A stretch of DNA of 64,000 nt from contig NW_019775967.1 of NCBI RefSeq assembly GCF_001039355.2, positions 75,882-139,881 on the forward strand, in the 5' to 3' direction. Under the pieces are notes generated by a model. The model was not told the DNA's origin. It did no database searches and saw nothing but the letters and a program-made list of their open reading frames with translations. The position numbers were made by a program, and so were the translations under genes. Origin of the DNA: Lingula anatina. Its lineage: Eukaryota; Brachiopoda; Lingulata; Lingulida; Lingulidae. Shown one piece after another: positions 1-13,291 of this stretch (its first letter is position 1; the number at the start of each line of letters is the position of its first letter).

Positions 1-2595
1 CTTGGAGCCAAATAACTTCATCCTAAAATTGAATTTTAAAAAATGATGATATTACAAGTCTTGCTGCTTTTATTGACTGTATTGTAATAAGTAGTTTAGA
101 AGAAAAAAATACGAAAGGCATTGATTTGACTGTTATTTAGATAGGACATGTAGAACAGAAAAAAGAACACCTAAACTTTTGGATAAAATATATCATTTTG
201 AATCATTATTTTTCTGATTGTTTTATTTGCTTTCATATTTCCAGATATAGAATTCATTTACTGTCTTCCTTTTTTCCATTCCTTTTTTTTTTTAATTTTC
301 TGGTCTTTTTTTCCTAACCCACAATTGATCATTTCCCCCCACAGGCAAAGAGAGGAAATTGATCAAAAAACTGGCATCAGGAATTAAACATAAGTCTTCC
401 CCCATCACCTCTCTAGCCAACCCCCTACAGCCATCCCCGTCTCTCCATCTCTCTGTCTCTGTCTCCAGTTAAAACAACCAGTCATTTGGTGAAAAGTTTG
501 CATTATTTTTATAGGTAGGTCTCATCAGTTGAGGTAGCTTGTGGTTTCGGGTTGCTTAACACTGATTGACTTGAACAGTTGTGTTTTCATTGGGTATAGG
601 AAGTCAAACCAAAGGCTGGGGAAGGCGCAGACAATAGAGAAATTTGCTATTTTGATGCTGGCCTTGGAAGTCGTATTCAGGTTCACATTCAGGGCCACTG
701 TTTAGAATTTCTCTCGGTGTGTTGAATGGTAGCCCAAAAAGGAGGTCAAGAGAAGACGAACTACTTTGGTGTAAAGTGAGAGAATTGACCAAGGAGAAGA
801 GGAGCTCTAGAGGCAGAACAGGGAAAGGAGGAGGAAGCTCAGTATGCTGTGATAGTAAGACTGCACTTTACTCTCACTGACTTAAGACTGGCTGGGCCAA
901 GTGGAAGGAAGAGACGTCAGTCGGTCAGGAAAGGGAAATCATTGATAGGGTTGAGCAAACAGATTTGGCTTAGGACTGGAGGCAGGCAGGACTACATGCT
1001 GGGGCTGTGGTGACAACACAATCTACTGGCTGCTGGGAGCCGGGAAAACTGGGACTTTACTAGAGGATATTCTGGGGAATTAGAGGTGGAGGGACATGGC
1101 AGCATGAGAGAAGACAAAATGTGAGGAATGTTGGTGAAATAGTCAGTGGTGATGGTGTATTTCTCTCCATACCTTCTACCCAGGGTGCTCAGGGCAGGAA
1201 CGGTGGTATGGCAGATCATGTGACAGAGGCGAGAATTGATCTGGCACACTAGTCAGAGTTGAGGAAACTTGACTGAAACCACATGTGAGACTTGGATTAC
1301 ACAGTGACTTTTTTACATGGAATATAAAGGCTGGGACACTGGTACAGAAGAACTATGGAACTGGAGCCTATAAGGAGAAAGCCTGAAGATCTTCAAGTCC
1401 AGACTCATAAAGATTTTCCATTTGGAATTTTAAGTCCTCTTCAGCCCATTCTAGAGCTCCAAGAGAACAGGTAGGGTTTGCAGATGACTTGTGTATGTTG
1501 CAGGTGCCTGGTGCTGCATCTGTAGGATTTCTGTAGCTTTTGTCAATGTGATGCCCTGAGTTACGGACGATTGGTAAACCCCTTTAACACTGGTATCTCA
1601 ATACCTTGTACATGATAACAGCTGCTGAGAGTCAGGGTGCTGTATCATGACTGGTAATTGATTGGTGTGTGATCAGAATGAAGGTGGTTGCCAGTCATGG
1701 TGTAGACAGTGTGTGGGTGGAGGGCTTTGGGTTCTGATGACACACTGTTGTATGTAGGGTCAGAGAATTGATTGAAATTTTCATGACTTAGCATTATCAG
1801 AGTGCTGTTTGGATTAGGAGAACAACAAATGAGTCCAGTCTCTTTTGGTGTGATGAGTGTCTTTTTTTAAAGTGAAATAAATGTGAGAATTAACTTGAAA
1901 ATTGTGAGATTTAACTTTTAAAACTTAAAGATTTATTCTTCATTCAAGTGATGTCACATGCTGTTTTATTGACCTCTCAATGAAAGTACAAAGTGGTTGC
2001 AAAATTCCAGTAGTAACCAGCAGATTGAAACCAGGCGAGCTGTAGATTTTATTGATATTAAAAAAAAAAGATTGTAGTCAGAAAAAATACTCATTGGCTG
2101 ATGCATAGCTTTTTTCCTATTAAAAAAACTAAAAGCAAGCTTGAAAAAAATGGTAATGCCTCCAGCCAGTCTTGTGTAGTTTTGAGAAGTTCATTGGCGG
2201 CATGTGTTCTTAATGAAACCATTGCGGTCCCGTACATCAGTGCAGGAAAGAGGAAGTCCTGAAGACTGATGTATGGGAAAAGCTTGTATGAAGTTGATTT
2301 TGATAGCACCACACTTGCTTGTTGGGGCAGGATATTCCTCTTGACATGACCCTCTGAACTTCTACTTCAAACAACTTGAGATTTGGAGAGCACAGAGAGG
2401 GTGTTTGTGTGTGTTGGGGAGGGGGGTGAACCTGGGGAGAAGTGTGACCTGTCTGTAGTTACACTGACTTCAATTATCTTCACAGGGTATGCTGTTATCC
2501 TTTAGCCTGCCCAGTTTCCTGTGTATAATACTCACCTGTCAGTTGGCAGGTAATTGAGAGGAGAGGATGATCTCTTAGCCAAGAAAAGGTTCTGT

Positions 2596-2598
<3 letters not shown>
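1..2598. other. No supported gene
   Basis: Short ORFs only, none with family resemblance or splice context. It may be upstream sequence or first intron of SPRED, whose first coding exon I could not place. Confidence 0.5.
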
Positions 2599-2651
<53 letters not shown>

Positions 2652-3109
2652 ATGATTATAGGATATTAAAATTTTGATTAAACTAATACAGCAGTTGATA
2701 ATTTTTATGGAAATTATTAGGATGACACCATCATTATTTTAGACTTGGAAGAATTTTTCTTTGGCCTATTCATTCAGAGCTTTAAAAATTATTGCCTTGC
2801 GTCTACCAGCATAGAAAGTTTCTACAGAGATAAAGATGTCGTTGACACCATTCTGTGTTTATTGATACCACAATGAGGCCTTTTTACTCTGCTTGAGCCG
2901 CGTGTGTTACTGATACAGAAACATATCTGCGATATTGATAACAGGAAAAGGAAAACAACAACCTCATTCATCGTAAGATCTGCTGCCTTGAACAGATTTC
3001 TGAAAAATNNNNNNNNNNNNNNNNNNNNNNNNNNNNNNNNNNNNNNNNNNNNNNNNNNNNNNNNNNNNNNNNNNNNNNNNNNNNNNNNNNNNNNNNNNNN
3101 NNNNNNNNN

Positions 3110-3147
<38 letters not shown>

Positions 3148-3503
3148 GATTATAGGATATTAAAATTTAGATTAAACTTGTACAGCAGTTGATAATTTTT
3201 ATGGAAATTATTAGGTTGGCACCATCATTATTTTAGATTTGGAAGAATTTTTTTTTTGGCCTATTCATTCAAAGCTTTAAAAATTATTGCCTTGCGTCTA
3301 CCAGTATAGAAACTTTCCACAGAGATAAAGATGTCGTTGACACCATTCTGTGTTTATTGATACCACAATGAGGCCTTTTTACTCTGCTTGAGCCGCGTGT
3401 GTTACTGATACAGAAACATATCTGCGATATTGATAACAGGAAAAGGAAAACAACAACCTCATTCATCGTAAGATCTGCTGCCTTGAACAGATTTCTGAAA
3501 AAT
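2599..3503. repeat. Direct duplication of a (CT)n plus ~360 bp block on both sides of the gap
   Basis: Copy A is (CT)n 2599-2648 plus 2651-3008; copy B is (CT)n 3110-3144 plus 3145-3503. They align from CATGATTATAGGATATTAAA to the shared end TTTCTGAAAAAT with scattered substitutions and small length changes, about allelic divergence. Copy A ends exactly at the gap. This looks like two haplotypes of one locus placed in series. Confidence 0.9.
3009..3109. other. Assembly gap (101 N)
   Basis: A run of 101 N. It is bordered by two near-identical ~360 bp segments (see the repeat entry). A single N also occurs at 4982. Confidence 1.
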
Positions 3504-4696
3504 CTAGGCCACTATTTTTTTAATTTAAGTTCGTAAACCAAATATTTTTTTGTTATTGGCAAATTATCCTCAACTTGAAATGCATCTCTGCGTGAAAATA
3601 GAGACTCATAATTTTTTCTTCGACACCTGTGCTCCAATTTTAAAGTATAGTCCTTCTAAGTATTGAAATTCTCTGATTATTGAGGAGTCTCTGTTTGAGG
3701 AGTGTGGAGAGAAATAGCTTCTAGAAAACTAAAGAACCTGTTATCCTCTGGGATCCTGCACCACAGCCAGGAAGTTTGAAAACTTGGCCGTGAATTCCTG
3801 ATGTTTTGAGGTATGGTACAAGTGTTGAAATGAAATGTGGACACATCAGCCAGTGTGAGGAGTACTAGGAGCTAGGTTGTACCATCTTCAAATTGAAATA
3901 ATCAGACAAGACAAGTGACAAAATATTTTAATGAAAATTATGAAAAAAAAATACAAATATGTTAGAACAAATGTTATTATGTCTTGATTTGTGTTAATTT
4001 CATTAAAAAAATAAAACCAAGGCAAACTTGAATGTTTTATCTTGAAAAGACTGTTTCAACATGTGGTTAAGTGAAGAACAAAGTCCTTCCAATTTTTGTA
4101 CATGGAGAACCTTACTTCATTAAAAAGGAATTAGAACATATACTACAGACACCAAGCTATGTCGTAATGTATTCTACAGTTTGTTGTCAGATTACCCAGG
4201 CTCTATAAAAATGGATACCCTAGGTGCCTGAAGTTGGGTCAGCCTCACTGACTATACATATTTATGGCAGAATAGAAAGAATGAGCAGAGATGCTCCCCT
4301 AGTTCCAATGTACTATAGAATCCAAAGTTATGGTATTTTCTTGATGAATGACTGGCCTGAAAGGCTGGGAGGCATGCATTTCCTGTTGCCATTCAAGGCA
4401 GCTGCTGGGAGATAACTTTGTGAATGTGCAGATTTAGGCCTGAGCTACTAGCAGAGATCAATGCTCCCCTGATGAGAAATACTGGTGTTTTTGAAGCTGG
4501 TGATTTATGAAACTGGAAGCTTGGTGAATGTGGAGTAAAAGTAAAGGGGGCGGGGTGAGAGGGGGGGGGCAGCACTGATAAAGTGGTTCATAGGTCCCAT
4601 TGAGAATAGGGGACTAACTAGTCCGAGGGTCTAATGTGACCGACCCACTTGAATAATTCCCCACGGGATATCTATTCAGTGTCTATTAGAGTATTA

Positions 4697-4945
4697 GGCT
4701 TCGTTCACATGGAAAGTCTATTTTCTAAAAATCTATTTTCTATTCGCAGTATATCTTGTGATCACGGTCTGTGCCCTGAATATCCCGCGGCGTAATTACT
4801 GGCAGCGCGAGCCAGTTACTATAAGTTACTGGCTCGCGCTACCAGCAATTACGCGGCGGGATATTCAGGGCACAGACCGTGATCATAAGATGCCGCGAAT
4901 AGAAAATAGATTTTTAGAAAATAGACATTCCATGTGAACGAAGCC
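4697..4945. mobile_element. PIF/Harbinger-like foldback MITE, copy 1
   Basis: A 249 bp palindromic element with inverted ends GGCTTCGTTCACATG and CATGTGAACGAAGCC and a TTA direct repeat on each side (4694-4696, 4946-4948). The arms pair to a centre near 4825, where GCGCGAGCCAGTTACT meets AGTTACTGGCTCGCGC. Same family as 31204-31460. No coding capacity. Confidence 0.85.
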
Positions 4946-5761
4946 TTAGATAGCAAGCTTTGTAATGGGTCACCATATTTGNTCTCTTCTTAATGTCTGA
5001 CAAACTCAGAGTCCAGCAATTCATGAAAATTGGTGGCTGTGCAAAAAAGATAGAAAAGATAACCCCTAAACAAGCTTTTTAAGTAACAGCAAATTTACCA
5101 TTGGAATATGAAGCCCTACTGACTTCCTAAAAATAACAGAATAACACTTTTGGAGATATCATTGATTCAATCAAATACATTGATTTCTCCAGCTGTGGGC
5201 AGCTAAAGAGCGTGGGAGGAGAAATAGGAAGAGGGAAGGAATTGCAAACTTATGATAAATATAGTTTTATTTTCACTTGTGAGAATGAAATTTTCACACA
5301 GTTCTTGATGGAGTTATCAGGGATTTATAAGCACCGGGTCCCATTTCACTGGAATCTTTGGACTAAGTTTAGACAGCTAAAATCAGAGTCAGCTGAGATA
5401 TTGGTCTAAGATGTTTTCATAATGATTGGCCTACATAAATGTATTTGACATACCTTTCATTGCTACTGTCACCACTGAAAGGTCAATGGCCTTTAAGAGT
5501 ATACATGTAATGTGGCGGCTGTCTTAATAGTGAGCTAAGATTTTAGTAATAGAAATGACTTAAGACTTTTTGTGAGTGGGCTTTAAGCCACTTGATTTAT
5601 GGCAGTGTAAGTCTGGTGAATGGTGAGACAAGCCAGAGAAGAGGAAGGGAACATTTATCATGTACTGGTGATATATGCTTAAAATGGTGCAATCTTTCTG
5701 TGGGACTGTAAATCACCTATGTATATGTATACTGGCTGATGAAAAATAAAAGCAGTGACCA

Positions 5762-6077
5762 CAGGCCTACCCAACTATCAGACTCGGCACCGAATGATCC
5801 TGAATTCACCGGTAGATCAGACCACACTTCCTGTTTTCAAGGTGTGTGTCAGATCGCATTACACAGTATCAGACGTGACACCGCTCTTGCCTAGTACGCG
5901 ATGTGATAGTGACGATTCTCAGCGGGGTTGAAAAGCATTGCATCACTGTTCACCACTCAAAATTTGTTCAGGGTATGATACTGTGTAATGCGATCTGACA
6001 CACACCTTGAAAACGGGTAGTGTGGTCTGATCTACCGGTGAATTCAGGATACCGAGTCTGGTAGTTGGGGAGGCCTC
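5762..6077. mobile_element. MITE with ~105 bp terminal inverted repeats
   Basis: The left arm starts CAGGCCTACCCAACTATCAG; the right arm ends CTGGTAGTTGGGGAGGCCTC. The arms pair over about 105 bases, including CACCGGTAGATCAGACCACA, with one 8-9 base gap in the right arm. The centre (~5875-5980) is unpaired. GACCA flanks both ends (5757-5761 and 6078-6082) and may be a target-site duplication. Superfamily not assigned. A single-ended relative lies at 7227-7286. Confidence 0.8.
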
Positions 6078-6589
6078 GACCAAACTGAATCATATTTATG
6101 ATGCAAAAAGTTTCTGTAGACTCATTGGCATGTTTACTCTGGTGTGTGACTGGATATGAAAAAGGGGACTGGATGGAATTACGATGGAATAACCAAAGAT
6201 GCAGTCAGACAATGATAGACTCAAAATGGTTGAGGTTGAAAACACATAACCAGATATATTTTCCAGTAATATATTGATAGTTTGAGACCATCCTGTGTGG
6301 AGTGGGGTGTACTGTGACCTGCTGCTGGGCTGAAGACATAGGTTTCTCGGTCACGCTCTATATTGTCCGAACACACATACTGGTCTGAAATTATGTTTCA
6401 CGCTGTGCGCCATGCTTTCTTGATTTATGATATTAATTTTAATTTTTACAGGGCCATATAATTTGCACAACTACTTTGATGTTCAATGTCTGAAATACAT
6501 AATTTATCAAAGCAAAAAGTTATGGGTTGATGTGTTTGTTTTGTTAAGATTATGCTGAAATTTATCCTGTTTTTTCTTTATTTTTCCAG

Positions 6590-6776
6590 GGATGATTTCC
6601 TAGTTCGGGTTAAAGCACAAGTCATGACTCGTGATGACAGCAGCGGAGGTTGGGTGGCATTGAAGGGGGGTGGCCTTAGCATTGTGGGCCTACGGAAAAT
6701 AAGTGTCATAGCTAACAGTGATGAAGGGGTGCGATATGAATATGTTATACATGGTTATAGGACAAGTGACCAAGAG
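6590..6776 (+). CDS. SPRED: SPRED exon: N-terminal half of EVH1
   Basis: The exon follows a pyrimidine tract and AG (6588-6589) and ends before GTAAGT at 6777. It enters with two codon bases upstream and ends in phase 0. It encodes [20 protein letters not shown], the hallmark start of SPRED EVH1 domains, then [11 protein letters not shown] and YEYVIHGYR. The EVH1 fold normally binds proline-rich ligands; in SPRED it binds neurofibromin. Confidence 0.95.
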
Positions 6777-9700
6777 GTAAGTTGACATACTTCAGTCAGT
6801 GTCAGCTGATAACTCGGACATTGCAGTTGGTTGACAGACATTTTTTTTTTTTTTTTTTTTACCTAATGCCATGCTGCTATTGCATTATAGATATTTATTT
6901 TTTGAGTAAAAAATTTTAGTGATACCATAACTCATTAAAAAATTGAATCCTCATCATGCACTTGCTTTGAAGAAAATAGTATTCCCTATTGTTGTTTTTT
7001 TTTTAACAGAACATATATATTTTTTAATTTTTCATAGTTACCTTATTAAATTAAGTAATAGTATCACTAAACATTTTCTTGAAAATAAATGTCTATAATG
7101 TTATTCCAGAAGTGCATATAATTAAACAGGCATCAGTGATGTAGATCCCAGGTTTTTATTATTCAGTGTAGATATCTGAAATGTTTCATTTGATATGTGT
7201 CAACTTTTAAGCAGAAGACCATCAGGCCTGCCCAACTACCAGACTCGGCACCGAATTATCCTGAATTCACCGGTAGTTCGGCCATGTTATAATATCCTAT
7301 GTCTCATTCATTCCCTCAAAGCCTCACCTCTTCCCAAGTCTTGATGACTGCTAATGACTAATATACCAGTGGATCATGCTTGCATATTTTTGGTCAAATC
7401 TTCTAATCCATTTTAACAAAATCAGTGGGCCATTGACAAAATAGACTTTATTTTTCTAACACCGTTGTGTTAAACTTTTTTACCAATATTTTGGTGTGGT
7501 CTGTGGTGCTCATGTTACAGTGGTAGTGTCTCCACATAGCTGGGAATGATGAGGATACAGTCACTCTCTCTCTCTCTTCCTAACTGCTAATTATATGTAG
7601 TAATCTTTGTGTTCATAAGGCCAAAACTGTGGTGTATGACTTGTGTGTCTCTTTTCCCACTGGAACTCTCCTGGACACGGCCCAGTATCAAGTTGACCAC
7701 AAGAAGAAAAAGAATTATTGGCTACCGTCGTCTAAATTAGTATGCAGAATTTGTTCAAGAATTGCTGTCCTATTTTCAATGAATTTGATAGTTTGTGGTG
7801 TATTGGTGTAATGGTCTATTTACCCTCCACTGGCATATAATACAGTGATTGGTAACCACCATGTCATATCTTACCTTTAGAGATGGCATTTGTACTTCGT
7901 TTTTGATTGACTATTTAAAGATTTGTAACCTTATCCATTGTGTTCATTTAATTATGCCCATACACTTATCCCTGTAGTAAGTTGGCATGTTATCTGAATG
8001 CATTTGATCTCCTGCTGTATAGAATTGCAGACACTGCAGTTTGGGTTTACATTTAAATTACACTTGACATTTTTATGAATGAAAGATCCACCCTGACTTT
8101 ATGAATGGGTGTTTGTTCTCTGGACAACGAAGGTCAGATCTTAGAATAGATCAGTTAATGCCAAACATGAAAAAAGAGAAAAAGATTTTTCAACCGATAT
8201 GTGAATATTCCCCCCAAATGCTCCAGTGATGATAGCAGTTATTATCCCTGGATTGTAAGAGATAAAGCTTTAGGGGCAGTCATGTGTGTAGAGTTTGGGC
8301 AATGACACACCCCTTGTAATATATGTAATAAATTGAGGTGCACTTCACTGAGAAATAGCAGAGAAAGGCTAGCTATCAGATAAGGCTATTGAGATTTTTT
8401 TAAAAGTGAAATATACATGTTTGAAGGGGGTAGAAATTTGATCCCTCCCTCAATATCTACTCCCTTTTCTTCATTATTTGAAAAACTCAAGTTGTCATGA
8501 ATTAATTTATTCTGGCACTAATTTCCAAATGCAATTTTTTGTGTGCAATCATATAATTAGTACCAGATTGTTACATTTAGATGCATTGTACACAGTTGTA
8601 ATTTCATCTTTTCCCTTTGGATTTGAGCTGGTGTTTCAGACCATTACCCTCTTTCAGAGAATCAGACGTGGGTGTAAAACTGGGAAATTCACTCATTCTG
8701 TCATTTTCAGGCCCCCATTTGGAGTTGGTTATAAACATGAATCCTTGTTATTCAAATGACAAATGCAATCAGTTGATTCTTAAAATTTATTAATACATAC
8801 ATGAGAAAGGTGTATCAGATTGTTTTCCATTGTGTTCCTTTTCACTCCACTTCCCTGTTCACGAGATTCCCTGTTTTAGTATTAGCCTGATAGCCAGGCA
8901 GATCAGCAGTCACAGGTTTTAATTATTATTCATGAATTTTTTATATGTAATGTTAAACTTCAGGAAATAGGCTTTTTGTTGTTTTTTTGTAGCCTTATGT
9001 TTAATGATGGTAAAAAGTCAGTTGTTTCATCTTTAAAAAAGTACATTGTTTCAGCCTGCCTAATAGGTAAAACATTGTCTCTGGAGAAACAATTTTTAGT
9101 TTTTACTAATCAAAACCTTGTTTGGTTTCTAAAAAAAAAATTGAGCAACACAGACACTCACTTCCCCTCCTTCTTAAGTAAGCAAATTTTCCAGAACTGG
9201 ACAAAATAGTCCAATGTTTATCTGCAGCACTGAGTGTTGATATGTTCTAATGTAATGTGGTGTTCTGTACTAGGTGGTCCTCCACTGCATGTTGAAGAAA
9301 GATGTCCAGTACACGAAGGCCACGCCGACATTCCACCATTGGAGGACGGGAGATCGGCGGTTTGGGCTGACGTTTCAAACTGCCGCTGATGCCAGGGCAT
9401 TTGATAAAGGCATCAAAAGGGCGGTGGAAGATTTATTGGGTAAGTTTGCCAATGATTTTTGCTTTTTAATTTTTCATATTGTGTAAATTTGAAATTAAAG
9501 GTACACTCATACAGCTAACTGTTAAGTATGTTTTTAGCAGGTAATAGAATGCCCTAGTTATCATTCTGTCTTCAGCTCAGGAGAAGTCCACTTGACCTAA
9601 TAAGGTATAGACATTACCCACATTAGCCAAGGTGGATTACTGCTGAGCTGGTGACATTGATTATTTTGTGAAATAATGTTTGCTGTATCAGGACGTGCTA

Positions 9701-12700
9701 TCATTTTTTTTTTCTGTGATTATATACTTAAATCTTAATTATCATCATAGGAAAGCCATTATGAATTTGTTTGAGGAAGTCAGACATTTGATTATAATTT
9801 ATATCTAGGGGACAGGAAATACTTGTGAAAGGCCTTGGCTGGACTTAATTAAAGATATGTTTTTTTTTTTTTTTTTTTTTGTAAATGACCCTTTTGCAAC
9901 TTTTTTATTGAGAAAAATACATATATACTACAGTAAATATACGAGGTGTGTACTGTATTGTGGTAAGCTTTGTTGACACTAGTGTTTGTCACTTGTGATG
10001 AAGCAGAAAGTGAAAGATGAAAATAATCTGGGAGTGAAAATAATTGAACAGCTATTTTTTGCTAACAATTCAATATATTGAATATATTGAGGGGTTGGTT
10101 TCCTCCTATTTACTTCTTGAAACATTAGAGACACTTCTAGCAGCCTCTGTTAGCTTTTCAACGCTGACAGTAATTTGAAGGATTCTGTTTTTTAAGACTT
10201 CTTTTTTTACCTGGGTTCTATTTTGGTCAACGAAAACCTTCAACTAATGCAAGTGACAATAAACAGAGCAGTAAACGGGAAGTAAGAGCCAGACCATGAT
10301 TTGTTTGGAAAGCTGAAATGAAAGGCTTTGAATGAAAGAGTGACATATTCAGGACCTCATTCCAAAAAATTTTTAACAATTGAAATGGACCATTAAAGAT
10401 CATATACATATCAAAATTCAGCTTTTCACCCCTTCTCATTCTCCTTAGTGTGTAAACAAACCTGGGATATAGGAAGAGGGAAGCAGGGAAAGGAGACGGT
10501 TTGAATCTTCATTGAGAAAGTCTTGTGCTAGGTAAACGTGTCTGGCGAACAAGCTGTAGTAACAGCCGCAGGCAGTTCTGACACACGCTTCCCTCCTTGG
10601 CCGGCCACAGTTTATACACACTGCAGCGACTGTCGGATAAACAAAGCTGCTTAGTATAAACGCCGCCTTCCTGTTTTACTCAAGCAGGGCAGATCAACAA
10701 ACTAAAGCCCCAATTAATCTTAGGGGGGAAAAGGCCAGGGATTTACTTATGATACTAACAGAGATGGGGATATTAATAGGAAGCCAGGCAAAGTTCAGAG
10801 ACAAGAATTTCTTTTGATTTTCCTCCTGTTTTTTCCGTGCATTTATAAAATTGGTGGCCTGCCATGATGTGTTAAATAAACTTAAGTTCAGTTTTGATAT
10901 GAATGTCATATTTGACAGAGAAAAAATAAGGCTGGTGTTTATAAAGATAAAGTTGGCATGTTGGTGTATACTGTTTCTGAATATGGGTAAACTAAGAATT
11001 AGGAATAATGTCAATTTGCTCCAATTAATTTACTGCAGGTTGAATGTTTAGGAATGTCAGCTGAGGTTTTTGCCAGTGTTTTGACTGGCTTTGATCGCAG
11101 TGTTTGAAAGGGAAGTTGAGTGTAAGTGTCGCTGGGATGTACAACACCAGGGGTTTGTTTAGGGATGGTTTATTTTGACATGAGCGCCTAGGGCCCTGAC
11201 TTCAGTTTGATGGAGCCATCAACATACACCGCTCTGTTCTGATACTTCACCTTTTTAAAGCCTCTATCACAGTTTTTTAATCCAACAGAAAATCACTTTT
11301 GACTTTGAAAAGTGTGCTAGATACAAACGCGAATGTAGCCTCTCAAACAAGGCTTGTATAACTAGAATAGATTCATTCTTTGTATAATTTACTATGGTGG
11401 AAATGCAGCATGAATGAGAATGTGGACAAGTAAGGTAGTAACTAGATCTTTTCAATGGAGGAAAATTATCAATTTTGAAATACATAGCTTTATGGTGCTA
11501 TTACTGAATAGAATTTAACTGTAGTCTCCTTTGTAATTTTGTTACTGCCACTCAATAGGAATGTTGTTATGTTAAGAATTCATGACTTAAAAAACACAGT
11601 ATCAATTTTTGTGATATTCACAATTTTCATTTTCCATTGAAAAGATTGTGTCATTACCCTACCCTTGTCACAGAGGTAATAGAAGGGATAAATGAAAAAA
11701 TTGTATTCAGCTTACTGCAGGACAAATATACCAATGATACCTAAAAAGTATAGCTTTGGACGCCTCATTTTCCCCTTATTTTCTTACATCAGACCTGCTG
11801 TTTGATAGACATTAGTTTTTTTCCAGATTATGTATGTTAAAAATTACTTGATACAGTTGATCTTCTCACATCTAAATTGAAACCATACGGATAAACCAAG
11901 ATTTTGAATGAGCCCCTTATTTAATTTTTTTTTTTTTTTTTTTGCGCTACAGCCTTGCTAGTATCATTATATAAACGAAGCAGCAGCATGTTAACAAAAA
12001 GGTTCTTTGCAAAGGATGTAAAGGGTTCTTGGTGATCAGTTTGATTCAATGTACATCATCTTGTGATGTGATCTGAACTTCAGCAGGTAAGCAGATGAGC
12101 AACATTTGTTTTCAGAAAATGTAGAACCAATTGTGTTAACCAATTGTTTGGTCATTTTTAACCAAATATTTCTGAAGGAGCCTACATGTTTAAGGGGACC
12201 TTGCAGAGAACAAATGTTACCTATTAGTAGATTTTCAAAAAAACAAAAAACAAAAAAAAAAATAAGTTGGCATTTTTCATACAGTAATTTTAAGCTTACA
12301 TGTAGGTCATTTTTATCCAATTCTTTGACAAAGACAGAAAAAACTATTCAAATATTTTGCAATTTCTTAAATCAAAATGAATTTTTTGGTCCTTGGCAGA
12401 AATTTTGAATTCCAATATGGCCTGTACCTGAGCACAGGAAAATGGTTTGCTGGCTCAGTATGTTATTTCTGTCTGTATACGTCTTATCACTGTTGAAGTT
12501 AGAAAGCTGGTAGATTGGGGTGCTGAAGAATACACCAACTAACTCATGAAATGAACTGTTTGACATCAGTAGTAGATAAAGTTAGGCTCCAGTCTATGGT
12601 GGACCCCTGCATGGTGACAAGGATAGGGCATCTCTAGACAGACAGGTTTTATGTGTGTCATATTTTTTATCTTTTAGAAAATACTGATAAAGAAATTTGG

Positions 12701-13243
12701 GTGTAATATTTAGAGATATGTTGTGGTATATTTTGGTGTTCCTATCAAGATTATGCCAAGGAAACCTAGGGCTCACTCCCAGTGAAACTGTCATTCTACA
12801 TAGAACGATCCAGCTCCGCTGGGACTGTCGCTGAATGCAATAAGATGAAAGATTTACAGGCCTATCATTGTTTTCAAGGTACTGGTATAATCACCAGGTT
12901 TTCTGTATTCTACTCATCACGAGGAGGAGGTGCGTTATTCTGATTGCATTCAGCAAGAGTCTCTACAGAGTTGGATCATTCTACATAGAATGATAGTGTC
13001 ATTTAGAATGAGCCCTAAATGTGACTTTTGTTTTTCATTTTGCCCAGTGTCAAGGTGGTGGGTGGGAGTATTAATTCATTTCACTGATAGCTCTAAATAC
13101 ATCAGTTTAAGTTGGAATTTTTTTAACCACAATTCATTCCTATCAAAGAAAGCGTTGTTACAGTATATATATGAATAAAGAAATAGTGTTATTTAATGTA
13201 AGTATAATACATGAATAAGGTATCAGACATCCGTAGTATGAAA

Positions 13244-13291
<48 letters not shown>

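Larger units (their letters stand above)
3504..6589. other. Probable SPRED intron or upstream sequence
   Basis: Ends in the pyrimidine tract and AG that open the EVH1 exon. Holds the two MITEs at 4697 and 5762. No coding exon recognised. Confidence 0.6.

Noticed and set aside
604-1249. Two minus-strand ORFs in a slightly GC-richer stretch
   Set aside because: No transposon or gene family motif visible, and no matching splice sites.
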